Counted from the first letter of the stretch, positions 1 to 6,426 are shown. The stretch is DNA of 8,806 bases from Clostridium sp. CAG:1013 (GCA_000432995.1 HF972674.1:7895-16700); one strand, 5' to 3'. Translations and numbers: made by a program. The notes: generated by a model not told the origin, from the letters alone.

Positions 1-275
1 GGCGGCTGTACCTTACCGCCACTCGCGTGATTGACGAAGGAGAAGCTCCCCAGCCCGGTGCTTTGGAACAGATGGATCTGTTTACCGATTATCAGGCTTT
101 GGAGCAGAAGCGGGCAGAGGAAAACCAGGAACTTTCCCGGGAAAACCAGCGGCAGAAAGCGGTGCTGGAAATCAAAAAGAAGTTTGGCAAGAACGCTATT
201 CTGAAGGGCATCAGTTTTACAGAAGGCGCGACGGGCCGGGAACGTAACGGCCAAGTGGGAGGACACAAGGCATGA
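1..275 (+). CDS. Y-family DNA polymerase (DinB/UmuC-like), C-terminal fragment
   Basis: This is the 3' end of a gene that begins before the window; the reading frame is open from base 3 and stops at TGA 273-275. About 90 residues are visible. They include a QMDLF pentapeptide (bases 69-83), which matches the beta-clamp-binding consensus QxxLF found near the C-terminus of Y-family polymerases. The tail follows with KKKFGKNAILKG and then GATGRERNGQVGGHKA, which I recognise from Firmicutes UvrX/YqjW-like polymerases. The role known for the family is translesion synthesis past damaged bases, with the clamp motif recruiting the enzyme to the replisome. The catalytic palm lies outside the window. 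The gene overlaps the next one by 4 nt (ATGA), so the two are probably translated together. A GTG at 27 is only an internal codon and not a start, because homologous sequence runs upstream of it. Confidence 0.85.
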   Translation, partial: RLYLTATRVIDEGEAPQPGALEQMDLFTDYQALEQKRAEENQELSRENQRQKAVLEIKKKFGKNAILKGISFTEGATGRERNGQVGGHKA

Positions 276-682
276 ATGGAACTTACGACGACATTATCCG
301 TCTACCTCATCCCACCTCGAAAAAGCATCCTCGGATGTCCATGGCGGAACGGGCGGCTCAGTTCTCGCCCTTCGCAGCTTTGACGGGTTTCGGCGGAGTC
401 ATACAGGAAACCGGTCGTTTGACAGACCAGCGGGTGGAGTTAGGGGAGAGCGACCGGGAAGAACTGGAACGGCGACTCAACTACTTAGACGCCCTGGAGG
501 AGCATCCTTTGGTGAAGGTAACTTACTTCCTGCCCGATGAAAAAAAGGAAGGCGGCGCCTATGTGACGGTTCAGGGAAAGCTGAAGCGGATTGACTCTGT
601 GGAAGGTGTTTTGCTGTTGGAGAATGGGGGGCGGGTCCCCATGAGTGAGATTGTGTGGGTGGAAATTCCGGAAGAAATGTGA
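272..682 (+). CDS. YolD-like family protein
   Basis: A 136-residue soluble protein with no signal peptide or membrane segment. Residues 19-37 carry the YolD-type signature, H-P-x-M followed by RAAQFSPFAAL. A charged helical stretch comes next (about 55-80), then a beta-rich C-terminal half (80-133) ending in VWVEIPEE. In Bacillus, yolD and yqjX sit directly beside the Y-family polymerase genes uvrX and yqjW, and the same arrangement is seen here. The biochemical role is not established; a partner or regulator of the polymerase, comparable to UmuD, has been suggested. The ATG at 272 lies inside the polymerase stop (ATGA), and its Shine-Dalgarno GGGAGG (257-262) is encoded by the polymerase VGG codons. 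Expression is therefore likely to be coupled to the polymerase and damage-inducible, although the promoter is outside the window. Confidence 0.82.
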   Translation: MNGTYDDIIRLPHPTSKKHPRMSMAERAAQFSPFAALTGFGGVIQETGRLTDQRVELGESDREELERRLNYLDALEEHPLVKVTYFLPDEKKEGGAYVTVQGKLKRIDSVEGVLLLENGGRVPMSEIVWVEIPEEM

Positions 683-746
683 CAGCTAGCACGAACAACT
701 GGAAAAACACCTACTAATTCACCATGATTTAGCAGTCTGTGAAAAA

Positions 747-777
747 TCCCTGCCAGCTAACCACAAGCTGGCAGGGA
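747..777. terminator. Bidirectional intrinsic terminator between convergent genes
   Basis: A perfect 12-bp stem (747-758 pairing with 766-777, arm TCCCTGCCAGCT) encloses a 7-nt loop. A short T run (ACTTTT) follows on the plus strand, and on the minus strand the hairpin is followed by TTTTTC. It lies between the YolD-like gene (+) and the isomerase gene (-), so it can end both transcripts. The rest of 683-804 holds nothing else I can recognise. Confidence 0.85.
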
Positions 778-804
778 CTTTTAATGAAAAGACCCGGATG
801 TTTT

Positions 805-1653
805 TTACAGTTGGGAAGTGTTCAGGGGAGAAACGTATTGGGGAAAGTTTTTCCGCAGGAAGTCTATGGCAGCCTCGTACTCCTCTAGGGCGCTCAGATG
901 CTCAATGAGCACAGGAGTGTCTGCCGGAAGCTGGGACAGGTGGTGGAGGTAGCACTCCAACCGACCTTCCCCAGTGCCAATGGGCGTTTCCTGGATCATC
1001 ACCGTGGTGCCCTCGCGCATGGTGATATCCTTGATATGGCTGCTGGCAATGGAGCCACCCAGCAGAGAAAAAGCCTCCTCCATCAGCTCTTCCTGATGAG
1101 TGTAGCCGTAAGGGTCCCGCACAAAGTTAAAGATGTCCATATGTACCCCGCATCCTTTGCGGTCCACATCCCGGAGAAATTGTAGGTACTGCTGGGGACT
1201 CCAGGGGAGCATCCATTGCATGGGCTCCAAAGCGTAAACGGTGTGTTGGGGGTTCACAGTGTCGCACAGGCGCTGGACAAAGTCCACGTTCTTGTGGTAG
1301 AGGGCCTCGTCGAAATTTTCCCGATAGCAGTAAAACCACTTTTCTCCCGCTGCTCCCGACACGTTGACACAGCAGTCGGCGTGGACGTACTCCGCTAGCC
1401 GGAACTGTTCCAGGCAGCGAGTTTGGGCGGCTTTTGCCTGCTCCGGGTCGGGAAAGTGGGGTGAGTTCCACACGCCCACTTCGGCGATGCGGATGTCATG
1501 TTCCCGGGCAGCCTTCACATAGGCATCGATCAGGCTGACGGGCGCCTGGTAGTCTACTGGGAAAGAAGTGGCCCGAAAGCCACGGTCTACAAGAATTTCC
1601 GCCCACTGGTCCGGAGAGTCGTGGGGCGGGGTGAAATTGATTCCGATTCTCAT
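805..1653 (-). CDS. Sugar phosphate isomerase/epimerase family protein (xylose isomerase-like TIM barrel)
   Basis: A 282-residue cytoplasmic protein of the AP-endonuclease-2 / xylose-isomerase-like TIM-barrel family. The strand pattern fits a (beta/alpha)8 barrel, starting with MRIGINF and running through IRIAEVGVW, YALEPM, GVHMDIFN, SSHIKD and VLIEHL. The expected divalent-metal tetrad is visible as E143, D173, H206 and E251; in D-tagatose/D-psicose 3-epimerases the two glutamates also act as acid/base. The substrate cannot be read from the sequence. A ketose epimerase, an aldose/ketose isomerase or an inosose-type dehydratase are all possible. The start is well supported: ATG at 1653 (minus strand) is preceded by AAGGAGGAG (1661-1669 on the plus strand) at 7 nt. 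The gene is divergent from the GH43 gene and probably responds to the same sugar. It ends 28 bp from the bidirectional terminator. Confidence 0.8.
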   Translation of the reverse strand: MRIGINFTPPHDSPDQWAEILVDRGFRATSFPVDYQAPVSLIDAYVKAAREHDIRIAEVGVWNSPHFPDPEQAKAAQTRCLEQFRLAEYVHADCCVNVSGAAGEKWFYCYRENFDEALYHKNVDFVQRLCDTVNPQHTVYALEPMQWMLPWSPQQYLQFLRDVDRKGCGVHMDIFNFVRDPYGYTHQEELMEEAFSLLGGSIASSHIKDITMREGTTVMIQETPIGTGEGRLECYLHHLSQLPADTPVLIEHLSALEEYEAAIDFLRKNFPQYVSPLNTSQL

Positions 1654-1744
1654 TTGCGTACTCCTCCTTAATTAAGTGAGATCAGGAAACACCGCGCGGC
1701 CAGGCTGGTTTCCAGTAAGCCTCCCCAGCCTTCTGGATTCCTTG

Positions 1745-1756
1745 GAAGCGCGTTTC
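1745..1756. promoter_or_regulatory. Candidate LacI-family-type operator (pseudo-palindrome)
   Basis: GAAGCGCGTTTC pairs at 5 of 6 positions around a central CG and is one base from the perfect GAAACGCGTTTC. A CG-centred dyad is typical of LacI/GalR-family operators. It lies in the spacer of the divergent isomerase/GH43 pair. It is immediately downstream of TATAGA on the minus strand (1757-1762), a possible -10 for the isomerase gene, so a bound repressor would cover that start of transcription. No regulator gene is in the window. This is inference from motif form only. Confidence 0.35.
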
Positions 1757-1788
1757 TCTATACATACAATACCACAAACTTTCGGATT

Positions 1789-1818
1789 TTTCCCTTTACT
1801 TTTCAAAATAGGTATAGT
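1789..1818 (+). promoter_or_regulatory. Candidate sigma-A promoter of the GH43 gene
   Basis: A good -10 (TATAGT, 1813-1818) has only a weak -35 (TTTCCC 1789-1794 or TTCCCT 1790-1795, spacer 18 or 17). Transcription would start near 1825, leaving a roughly 32-nt leader with AGGAG at 1843-1847, 9 nt before the GH43 start. The weak -35 would fit an activated promoter, but that is inference. Confidence 0.4.
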
Positions 1819-1856
1819 ACACTGACAAAAAATCAGGATTTTAGGAGAGAGTTGTT

Positions 1857-3398
1857 ATGAAAATCAATCCCATCACCCGACTGGACTACCCTGATCCGGA
1901 TGTGATCCGCATAGGGGAGTTCTACTACATGGTTTCCACCACCATGTATTTCTTCCCCGGAGGAGAGATCCTGCGCTCTAGGGATCTGGTCCACTGGGAA
2001 CACCTGAGCTACATTTATGACACCCTGGACGGCACTCCTGGTCAGCGGCTGGAAGGGAGCCAGAACATCTATGCTCAGGGCATGTGGGCCGCTTGTGTGC
2101 GGTACCACCAGGGGCAGTTCTATGTGTGCTTCTCCGCCAACGATACTGGCAAAGCCTACTTGTACACAGCCTCTGACCCTGCCGGTCCTTGGCAGCGCCG
2201 GCCTATCCAGGGATTTTACCACGATTGTTCCCTTCTCTTTGACCAGGACGGCCGGGTCTACATTTCCTACGGTCATAGAGAGATCCACATTACCGAGCTG
2301 AAGGAGGACTTGAGCGGACCCAAGCCCGGCGGCTTGGATCGTGTGGTGGTCTCCGACAAGGACAACCCCCGTCTGGGATACGAGGGGTCCCATTTTTACC
2401 GCATCAACGGCAGGTATTACCTGTTTCTTATCCACTCCCGCCGGGACCGGTGGCGCAGAACGGAGGCCTGTTTCATGGCGGATTCCCTGGAGGATGAATT
2501 CACCGGCAGCGATGTGCTGGACGACGATATGGGCTATCTGGACCAGGGAGTGGCCCAGGGCGGCATTGTGGATACCCCGGACGGCCGCTGGTACGCTGTG
2601 CTTTTCCAGGACAGAGGAGCGGTGGGGCGTATTCCTGTTCTGGTGCCTATGAGTTGGAAGGAGGGAGTACCCGTCTTTGGGGAGAATGGCCGTATTCCCG
2701 AAAGTTTTCCTGTGCCGGAGGCTGCGCCCACCGCACCTCTTGTGGCAAGCGATGACTTTACTACCGCTGGCGGTCCCCAGACCCATGGCACCTTTGGGCT
2801 GAAAAGCTGCTGGCAGTTTAACCACCAGCCGGAGCTCTCTCTCACCAAGTTGGACCGTGAGTTGGGTACCTGGTCGGTGACCACAGATAAGCTCTGCGCT
2901 GACGTGACCCAGGCCCGGAATACCCTGACACAGCGGATGCTGTTTCCACGGTGTGCCGCGGAGATCACTGTCTCGGCAGAATCTCTGAAGGAGGGTGACG
3001 TGGCTGGATTGTGTGTTCTCCAGTGCTGCTATGGGTTGATCGGTATCACCCGTTGCGAGGATGGTTACCGGCTTACAGTTCGCACTCGAGAGAATGACGA
3101 GACCTCTCAGCCAGCTCAGGTCTCCCCGGAACAGGAATGGGAGAGCATTCCCTGGGAGAGCTCTCAGGTGCAGCTGCGGGTAGAAGCTGACTTCGACCAA
3201 ATGAAGGATCAGGCGGTTTTCTTCTACCGGGCTTGCGGATCGGAAAACTGGACACAGTTGGGCCCGGTCCACAAGCTGTACTTTAAGCTGGACCATTTCA
3301 CCGGCTGCCGGTTCGGCCTGTTTACCTATGCCACCAAAGAGACTGGCGGTACCGCGACTTTTTCCGACTTTGTCTACGATCCCCAGGAGGAAGAGTGA
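1857..3398 (+). CDS. Glycoside hydrolase family 43 protein (beta-xylosidase / alpha-L-arabinofuranosidase type)
   Basis: A 513-residue enzyme with two domains. Residues 1-285 form a five-bladed beta-propeller GH43 catalytic domain. The expected triad is in place: base D13 in YPDPDVIR, pKa-modulating D123 in HDCSLLFD, and general acid E176 in YEGSHFY. The blocks YYMVSTTM (23-30), ILRSRDLVHWE (38-48) and GGIVDTPDGRWYAV (235-248) are typical of the family and recall GH43 subfamily 12-like proteins. Residues about 296-510 form a beta-rich module like the concanavalin-A-like C-terminal domain of beta-xylosidases, which usually completes the active-site pocket. There is no signal peptide, so it acts in the cytoplasm, removing terminal xylose or arabinose from imported oligosaccharides; exact specificity is not decidable here. 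ATG 1857 follows AGGAG by 9 nt. It is transcribed divergently from the isomerase. Confidence 0.88.
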   Translation: MKINPITRLDYPDPDVIRIGEFYYMVSTTMYFFPGGEILRSRDLVHWEHLSYIYDTLDGTPGQRLEGSQNIYAQGMWAACVRYHQGQFYVCFSANDTGKAYLYTASDPAGPWQRRPIQGFYHDCSLLFDQDGRVYISYGHREIHITELKEDLSGPKPGGLDRVVVSDKDNPRLGYEGSHFYRINGRYYLFLIHSRRDRWRRTEACFMADSLEDEFTGSDVLDDDMGYLDQGVAQGGIVDTPDGRWYAVLFQDRGAVGRIPVLVPMSWKEGVPVFGENGRIPESFPVPEAAPTAPLVASDDFTTAGGPQTHGTFGLKSCWQFNHQPELSLTKLDRELGTWSVTTDKLCADVTQARNTLTQRMLFPRCAAEITVSAESLKEGDVAGLCVLQCCYGLIGITRCEDGYRLTVRTRENDETSQPAQVSPEQEWESIPWESSQVQLRVEADFDQMKDQAVFFYRACGSENWTQLGPVHKLYFKLDHFTGCRFGLFTYATKETGGTATFSDFVYDPQEEE

Positions 3399-3462
3399 GT
3401 TCTGGATCTCCATTGGAAACAAGCGTTTCATGGGAAGTTTGTTAAATTTCTACCTCTCATTA

Positions 3463-3494
3463 CTTGACTTATAGTGAACTTTAGGTGGTAAGAT
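3463..3494 (+). promoter_or_regulatory. MerR-family-type promoter/operator of the iron alcohol dehydrogenase
   Basis: CTTGACT (-35 hexamer TTGACT, 3464-3469) and TAAGAT (-10, 3489-3494) are separated by 19 bp, longer than the usual 17 and a hallmark of promoters twisted into shape by MerR-family activators. An imperfect dyad fills the spacer: CTTATAGT (3468-3475) against ACTTTAGG (3478-3485), 6 of 8 paired, with the core AGTnnACT at 3473-3480. This layout matches AdhR/NmlR-like aldehyde- or thiol-stress promoters of Firmicutes. The downstream aldehyde-reductase-type gene fits. The regulator gene is not in the window. Confidence 0.6.
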
Positions 3495-3502
3495 AAAAAT
3501 AA

Positions 3503-3574
3503 CGAGATGAAACAGTTGGACTGTGTCTCGAGATTGTGCAGCAAAAAAGATTCCACCCAAGGAGAAAAGGGTGG
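3503..3574 (+). promoter_or_regulatory. Structured 5' leader of the iron alcohol dehydrogenase gene
   Basis: If transcription starts near 3501, a leader of about 150 nt precedes the ATG at 3651. Two hairpins can be drawn. The first has CGAGA (3503-3507) with TCTCG (3526-3530) outside ACAGT (3512-3516) with ACTGT (3520-3524). The second has CCACCC (3553-3558) with GGGTGG (3569-3574). Neither is followed by a T run, so they are not terminators. I recognise no riboswitch class. The rest of 3399-3650 shows only the promoter and a small GAAAC...GTTTC repeat at 3416-3429. Confidence 0.3.
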
Positions 3575-3650
3575 GGAAAATCCTATTTGTTGTGAAGGGT
3601 TATCTCAAAAAGCGAAAACAAGTTTTATCTTAGCAAAGGAGAGAGCGATC

Positions 3651-4829
3651 ATGGATAATTTTACCTTTTATGCGCCCACTTATTTTTCCTTTGGAAAGGG
3701 AACGGAAGCTCAGACGGGAAGCCTGGTGAAGCGGTTTGGTGGAACCAAGGTCTTGATCCATTACGGCGGTGGAAGCGTGATTCGTTCCGGGCTCCTGGGG
3801 AGAGTTAAGGAGTCTTTGGAGAAGGAATCTATTCCTTACATCGAGCTGGGCGGTGTTAAGCCCAATCCCAGAAGTGGTCTTGTGTATGAGGGAATTTCCC
3901 TTTGCAGAAAAGAAAACATTGACTTTGTTCTGGCTGTGGGCGGAGGCAGCACCATCGATTCCGCGAAAGCCATTGCTGCGGGCACCGTTTATGACGGCGA
4001 CTTCTGGGATTTTTATGAAGGAAAACCCGTCACCGAAGCCCTGCCTATCGGAACCATTTTGACCATTGCGGCAGCTGGTTCGGAAGGTTCCCCTGACTCT
4101 GTCATCACCAAAGAAGAGGGTATGATCAAGCGGGGTGCCAGCGGAGAAGCGTATCGGCCCAAGTTCTCCATTTTGAATCCCGAGCTGACCCAGACTTTGT
4201 CTCCCTATCAGACGGCCTGCGGAGTCACGGACATTCTTGCTCATCTGTATGAGAGATACCTGACCAATACCCAAAACGTGGAAACCACGGACCGGATGAT
4301 CGAGGCCCTCATGCTGGCCATGATTCATGAGGCACCCAAGGTGATTGAAAATCCCAACGATTACGAGGCCCGTGCCAATATTATGTGGGCGGGCATGATG
4401 GCCCACAACAATTCCTGCGGCGTGGGAAGAAGCCAGGACTGGACAAGCCACAACATCGAGCATGAGCTGTCTGCTCTCTATGACTGTGCCCATGGCGCTG
4501 GTTTGGCCGTTACTATGCCTGCTGTTTTCCAGTACACCATGAAGCATGACGTCACCCGGTTCGTGAAAGTGGCAACCAGAGTCTGGGGCTGCCAGATGGA
4601 TTTTGAGCATCCGGAAGTGACTGCCAAAGCAGGTATCGAAGCCCTCCGTAATTTCTTGATCTCCATTGGAATGCCCAAAAACTTTGCTGAGCTTGGAGCA
4701 AAGGAAGAGGACATCGAGAAGCTGGCCCATACCTGCTGCTACGGAAGCGAACACGCTAATGGAACCATCAGCGGCTTCACCACTCTGACTCAGAAAGACG
4801 TGGAAGAGATTTACCGCCTGATGCTGTAA
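3651..4829 (+). CDS. Iron-containing (group III) alcohol dehydrogenase, YqhD/BdhA type
   Basis: A 392-residue cytoplasmic NAD(P)H-dependent alcohol dehydrogenase, close to the roughly 387-390 residues usual for this family. The N-terminal dinucleotide-binding half shows GGGS at 39-42 and VGGGSTIDSAKA at 96-107. The C-terminal helical half carries the metal ligands D194, H198, H267 and H281, the same positions as reported for E. coli YqhD. Blocks EHELSALYDCAHGAGLAV (270-287) and YGSEHANGT (364-372) are also typical. The family reduces short- and medium-chain aldehydes to alcohols, usually with NADPH, in butanol fermentation or aldehyde detoxification. I chose ATG 3651 because AAAGGAG (3635-3641) lies 9 nt upstream and homology begins there. 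The frame is open back to an ATG at 3507, but those 48 residues do not look like protein of this family and that ATG would sit right at the predicted transcript start. It is monocistronic, with its own promoter and terminator. Confidence 0.88.
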   Translation: MDNFTFYAPTYFSFGKGTEAQTGSLVKRFGGTKVLIHYGGGSVIRSGLLGRVKESLEKESIPYIELGGVKPNPRSGLVYEGISLCRKENIDFVLAVGGGSTIDSAKAIAAGTVYDGDFWDFYEGKPVTEALPIGTILTIAAAGSEGSPDSVITKEEGMIKRGASGEAYRPKFSILNPELTQTLSPYQTACGVTDILAHLYERYLTNTQNVETTDRMIEALMLAMIHEAPKVIENPNDYEARANIMWAGMMAHNNSCGVGRSQDWTSHNIEHELSALYDCAHGAGLAVTMPAVFQYTMKHDVTRFVKVATRVWGCQMDFEHPEVTAKAGIEALRNFLISIGMPKNFAELGAKEEDIEKLAHTCCYGSEHANGTISGFTTLTQKDVEEIYRLML

Positions 4830-4905
4830 TCGTACAGGACATTCACCGCTGCCAGGCATTTTTCTGGCGTATTAAGTTTGAGTTCGTTGATCTTCACTAA
4901 CAGGG

Positions 4906-4940
4906 AAAGGCTTGAAACATTAGGTTTCAAGCCTTTTTTT
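4906..4940 (+). terminator. Strong intrinsic terminator after the iron alcohol dehydrogenase
   Basis: A perfect 10-bp stem, GGCTTGAAAC (4909-4918) with GTTTCAAGCC (4924-4933), has a 5-nt loop and is followed by seven T (4934-4940). AAA before the stem can extend it. It lies 77 nt after the stop codon and ends the dehydrogenase transcript, isolating it from the LarA-family gene downstream. Confidence 0.92.
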
Positions 4941-4966
4941 CGTGCTGTCAAAACGGAGCATAAGGA

Positions 4967-4980
4967 AATTTTCGAAAATT
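4967..4980. repeat. Perfect 14-bp palindrome upstream of the LarA-family gene
   Basis: AATTTTCGAAAATT reads the same on both strands. It lies between the terminator and the LarA-family promoter, about 64 bp upstream of the -35 box. The position and symmetry would suit a dimeric regulator, but no family can be named. Confidence 0.4.
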
Positions 4981-4994
4981 CTTTTGGGAGACAA

Positions 4995-5020
4995 ACTCTT
5001 TTCTCTTAGCGGAAAAGTGT
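4995..5020. repeat. Inverted repeat with 9-bp arms upstream of the LarA-family promoter
   Basis: ACTCTTTTC (4995-5003) and GAAAAGTGT (5012-5020) are inverted with one mismatch around an 8-nt spacer. The centre lies about 37 bp upstream of the -35 box, a common place for an activator dimer. There is no T run, so a terminator is unlikely. No regulator can be named. Confidence 0.35.
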
Positions 5021-5043
5021 CATTTAGTATAGTGATGTGTTTC

Positions 5044-5072
5044 TTGACTTTTTCGATGTAAAGTGCTACTAT
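5044..5072 (+). promoter_or_regulatory. Sigma-A promoter of the LarA-family gene, extended -10
   Basis: TTGACT (5044-5049) and TACTAT (5067-5072) are 17 bp apart, and TG at 5064-5065 gives an extended -10 (TGnTACTAT). Transcription would begin near 5079 and leave a leader of about 50 nt. An imperfect direct repeat, CTATATCGG/CTATATTGG (5069-5086), overlaps the -10 and the start point. Confidence 0.72.
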
Positions 5073-5127
5073 ATCGGCTATATTGGCACGCTTTAGTGCA
5101 GATTTTGGTAATAGAAGGCGAAACTAT

Positions 5128-6426
5128 ATGGAAAGTATGAAGTACAGCGATACAGAATTTAACGTGTCTTTGGATCCCAGACAGGTGGTATCAGAGGTTC
5201 ACGCCAACACAGTAGAGCTTCCCAAGCGTACTGTACGGGAACACATTGAATATGCTCTGGATCATCCTATCGGTGCCGGCCCCATTGAGGAGGTCGTCCA
5301 TTCCGGAGACAAGGTGTGCATCATCATCTCCGATGTTACCCGCCGTTGGCAGCAGCCAAGTACCTACCTGCCTATTCTGGTGGAACGGCTCAACCGGGCT
5401 GGGATCCCCGACGAGGATATCCTTATTCTCTGCGCTACCGGTACTCACCGCCGTCAGACAGAGGAGGAACACATTTCTCTGGTGGGGGAGGATCTCTACC
5501 GCCGCATCCGTTTCATGGACCACCAGTGCGATGACAAAGAGCATCTTACCTATATGGGAACTACCAGCCGGGGAACGCCGGTGTGGTTGAACAGCTACGC
5601 TATGGCCTGCGACAAGATTATCCTTACCGGTGGTGTGGTGTATCACTTCCTGGCTGGATTCGGTGGGGGCCGAAAGTCCGTGGTTCCCGGTATCGCAGGG
5701 CGAGAAACCATCAATACCAACCACAACAATGCTCTAAATCATGGTCTGGGAAGCGGTTCCAATCCTCGAGTTTGCAATGGAAACATGGGGGAGGACAACC
5801 CCTTCCACAGCGACTTGATGGAGTGCGCCGCCTTTGCGAAACCTGCCTATTTACTGAACGTCTTTGTGGACGATAATTACCAGATTGTGGGCGCTTTTGC
5901 GGGAGACTGGCAGAAGGCTCACCAGGCGGCAGCGAAAGCGGTGGAACAGCTGGATGGAGTGCCCATTCCCCGTCGTACCCCGTTGGTCATCGCCAGCGCG
6001 GGAGGTTTCCCCAAGGACATCAACTTGTATCAGACGTCCAAGACTCTCTCCAACGCTCTGGCTGCTGTTGCTCCTGGAGGTACCATGATTCTGTTGTCCC
6101 AGTGCCGGGAAGAATTTGGCGATCCAGACTGCGAGGCTCAGATCTGCGCTTATGACACCATGGAAGAACGTGAGAAAGCTCTCCGGGCGGATTTCTCCAT
6201 TGGTGGATTCGTTGGTTTTCTGTTTGCCGAAGCGTCGGAGAATTACCACCTGATTTTAGTCACGGACATTCCCAGTGAACGTTTTGGGCGTACAAAGATC
6301 CAGGTAGCCCGGACATTGGATGAGGCATTGGCCCTGGCAGCCCAATGCAACGACGGAAGTCTTGACGGGGTGGAGACCACCCTCATGCCTCACGGCGGCA
6401 GCACATTCCCTCTGCCGCAGGAGTGA
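5128..6426 (+). CDS. larA: LarA-family nickel-pincer-nucleotide racemase/epimerase (DUF2088)
   Basis: A 432-residue cytoplasmic protein close to the length of Lactiplantibacillus plantarum lactate racemase LarA. The N-terminal domain has SDVTR (68-72) and CATGTHRR (102-109). The cofactor region reads GGVVYHFLAGFGGGRKSV (168-185) followed by INTNH (195-199). H107, H173, K183 and H199 match LarA H108, H174, K184 (covalent pincer attachment) and H200 (nickel ligand). GGFPKDINLYQ (292-302) supplies the conserved substrate-side lysine (K296). LarA-type enzymes invert the 2-hydroxy carbon of lactate, but relatives act on malate, aromatic hydroxy acids or sugar acids, so the substrate is open. The cofactor genes larB, larC and larE are absent here. 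ATG 5128 with AGAAGG (5113-5118) is preferred. A TTG at 5083 opens the same frame but lies within a few bases of the predicted transcript start. Confidence 0.85.
   Translation: MESMKYSDTEFNVSLDPRQVVSEVHANTVELPKRTVREHIEYALDHPIGAGPIEEVVHSGDKVCIIISDVTRRWQQPSTYLPILVERLNRAGIPDEDILILCATGTHRRQTEEEHISLVGEDLYRRIRFMDHQCDDKEHLTYMGTTSRGTPVWLNSYAMACDKIILTGGVVYHFLAGFGGGRKSVVPGIAGRETINTNHNNALNHGLGSGSNPRVCNGNMGEDNPFHSDLMECAAFAKPAYLLNVFVDDNYQIVGAFAGDWQKAHQAAAKAVEQLDGVPIPRRTPLVIASAGGFPKDINLYQTSKTLSNALAAVAPGGTMILLSQCREEFGDPDCEAQICAYDTMEEREKALRADFSIGGFVGFLFAEASENYHLILVTDIPSERFGRTKIQVARTLDEALALAAQCNDGSLDGVETTLMPHGGSTFPLPQE

Noticed and set aside
3416..3429. GAAAC...GTTTC repeat with an AAGCGTTT core, considered as a catabolite-responsive element or GH43 terminator.
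   Set aside because: It deviates from the cre consensus at about four defined positions, and it has a short stem with no T run, so neither role is supported.
1833..3431. A 532-codon open frame on the minus strand across the whole GH43 gene.
   Set aside because: It is exactly antisense to a gene with an intact catalytic triad, has no ribosome binding site or recognisable protein content, and is the expected by-product of GC-rich codon use.
3553..3590. AGGGTGG in the leader, recalling the T-box sequence.
   Set aside because: The match ends after AGGGTGG; the following ACCGCG and the specifier architecture are missing, and the downstream gene is not an amino-acid-related gene.
3507..3650. A 48-residue N-terminal extension of the iron alcohol dehydrogenase.
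   Set aside because: It has no good ribosome binding site, starts within a few bases of the predicted transcript start, and homology begins at 3651 behind a strong AAAGGAG.
3630..4859. A 409-codon minus-strand open frame across the iron alcohol dehydrogenase.
   Set aside because: It is antisense to a protein with all four metal ligands. The translation looks like random composition with no domain pattern.
5083..5127. TTG start for the LarA-family gene, 15 codons upstream.
   Set aside because: It lies within about 5 bases of the predicted transcript start, with no ribosome binding site; ATG 5128 has AGAAGG at suitable spacing and gives the family length.
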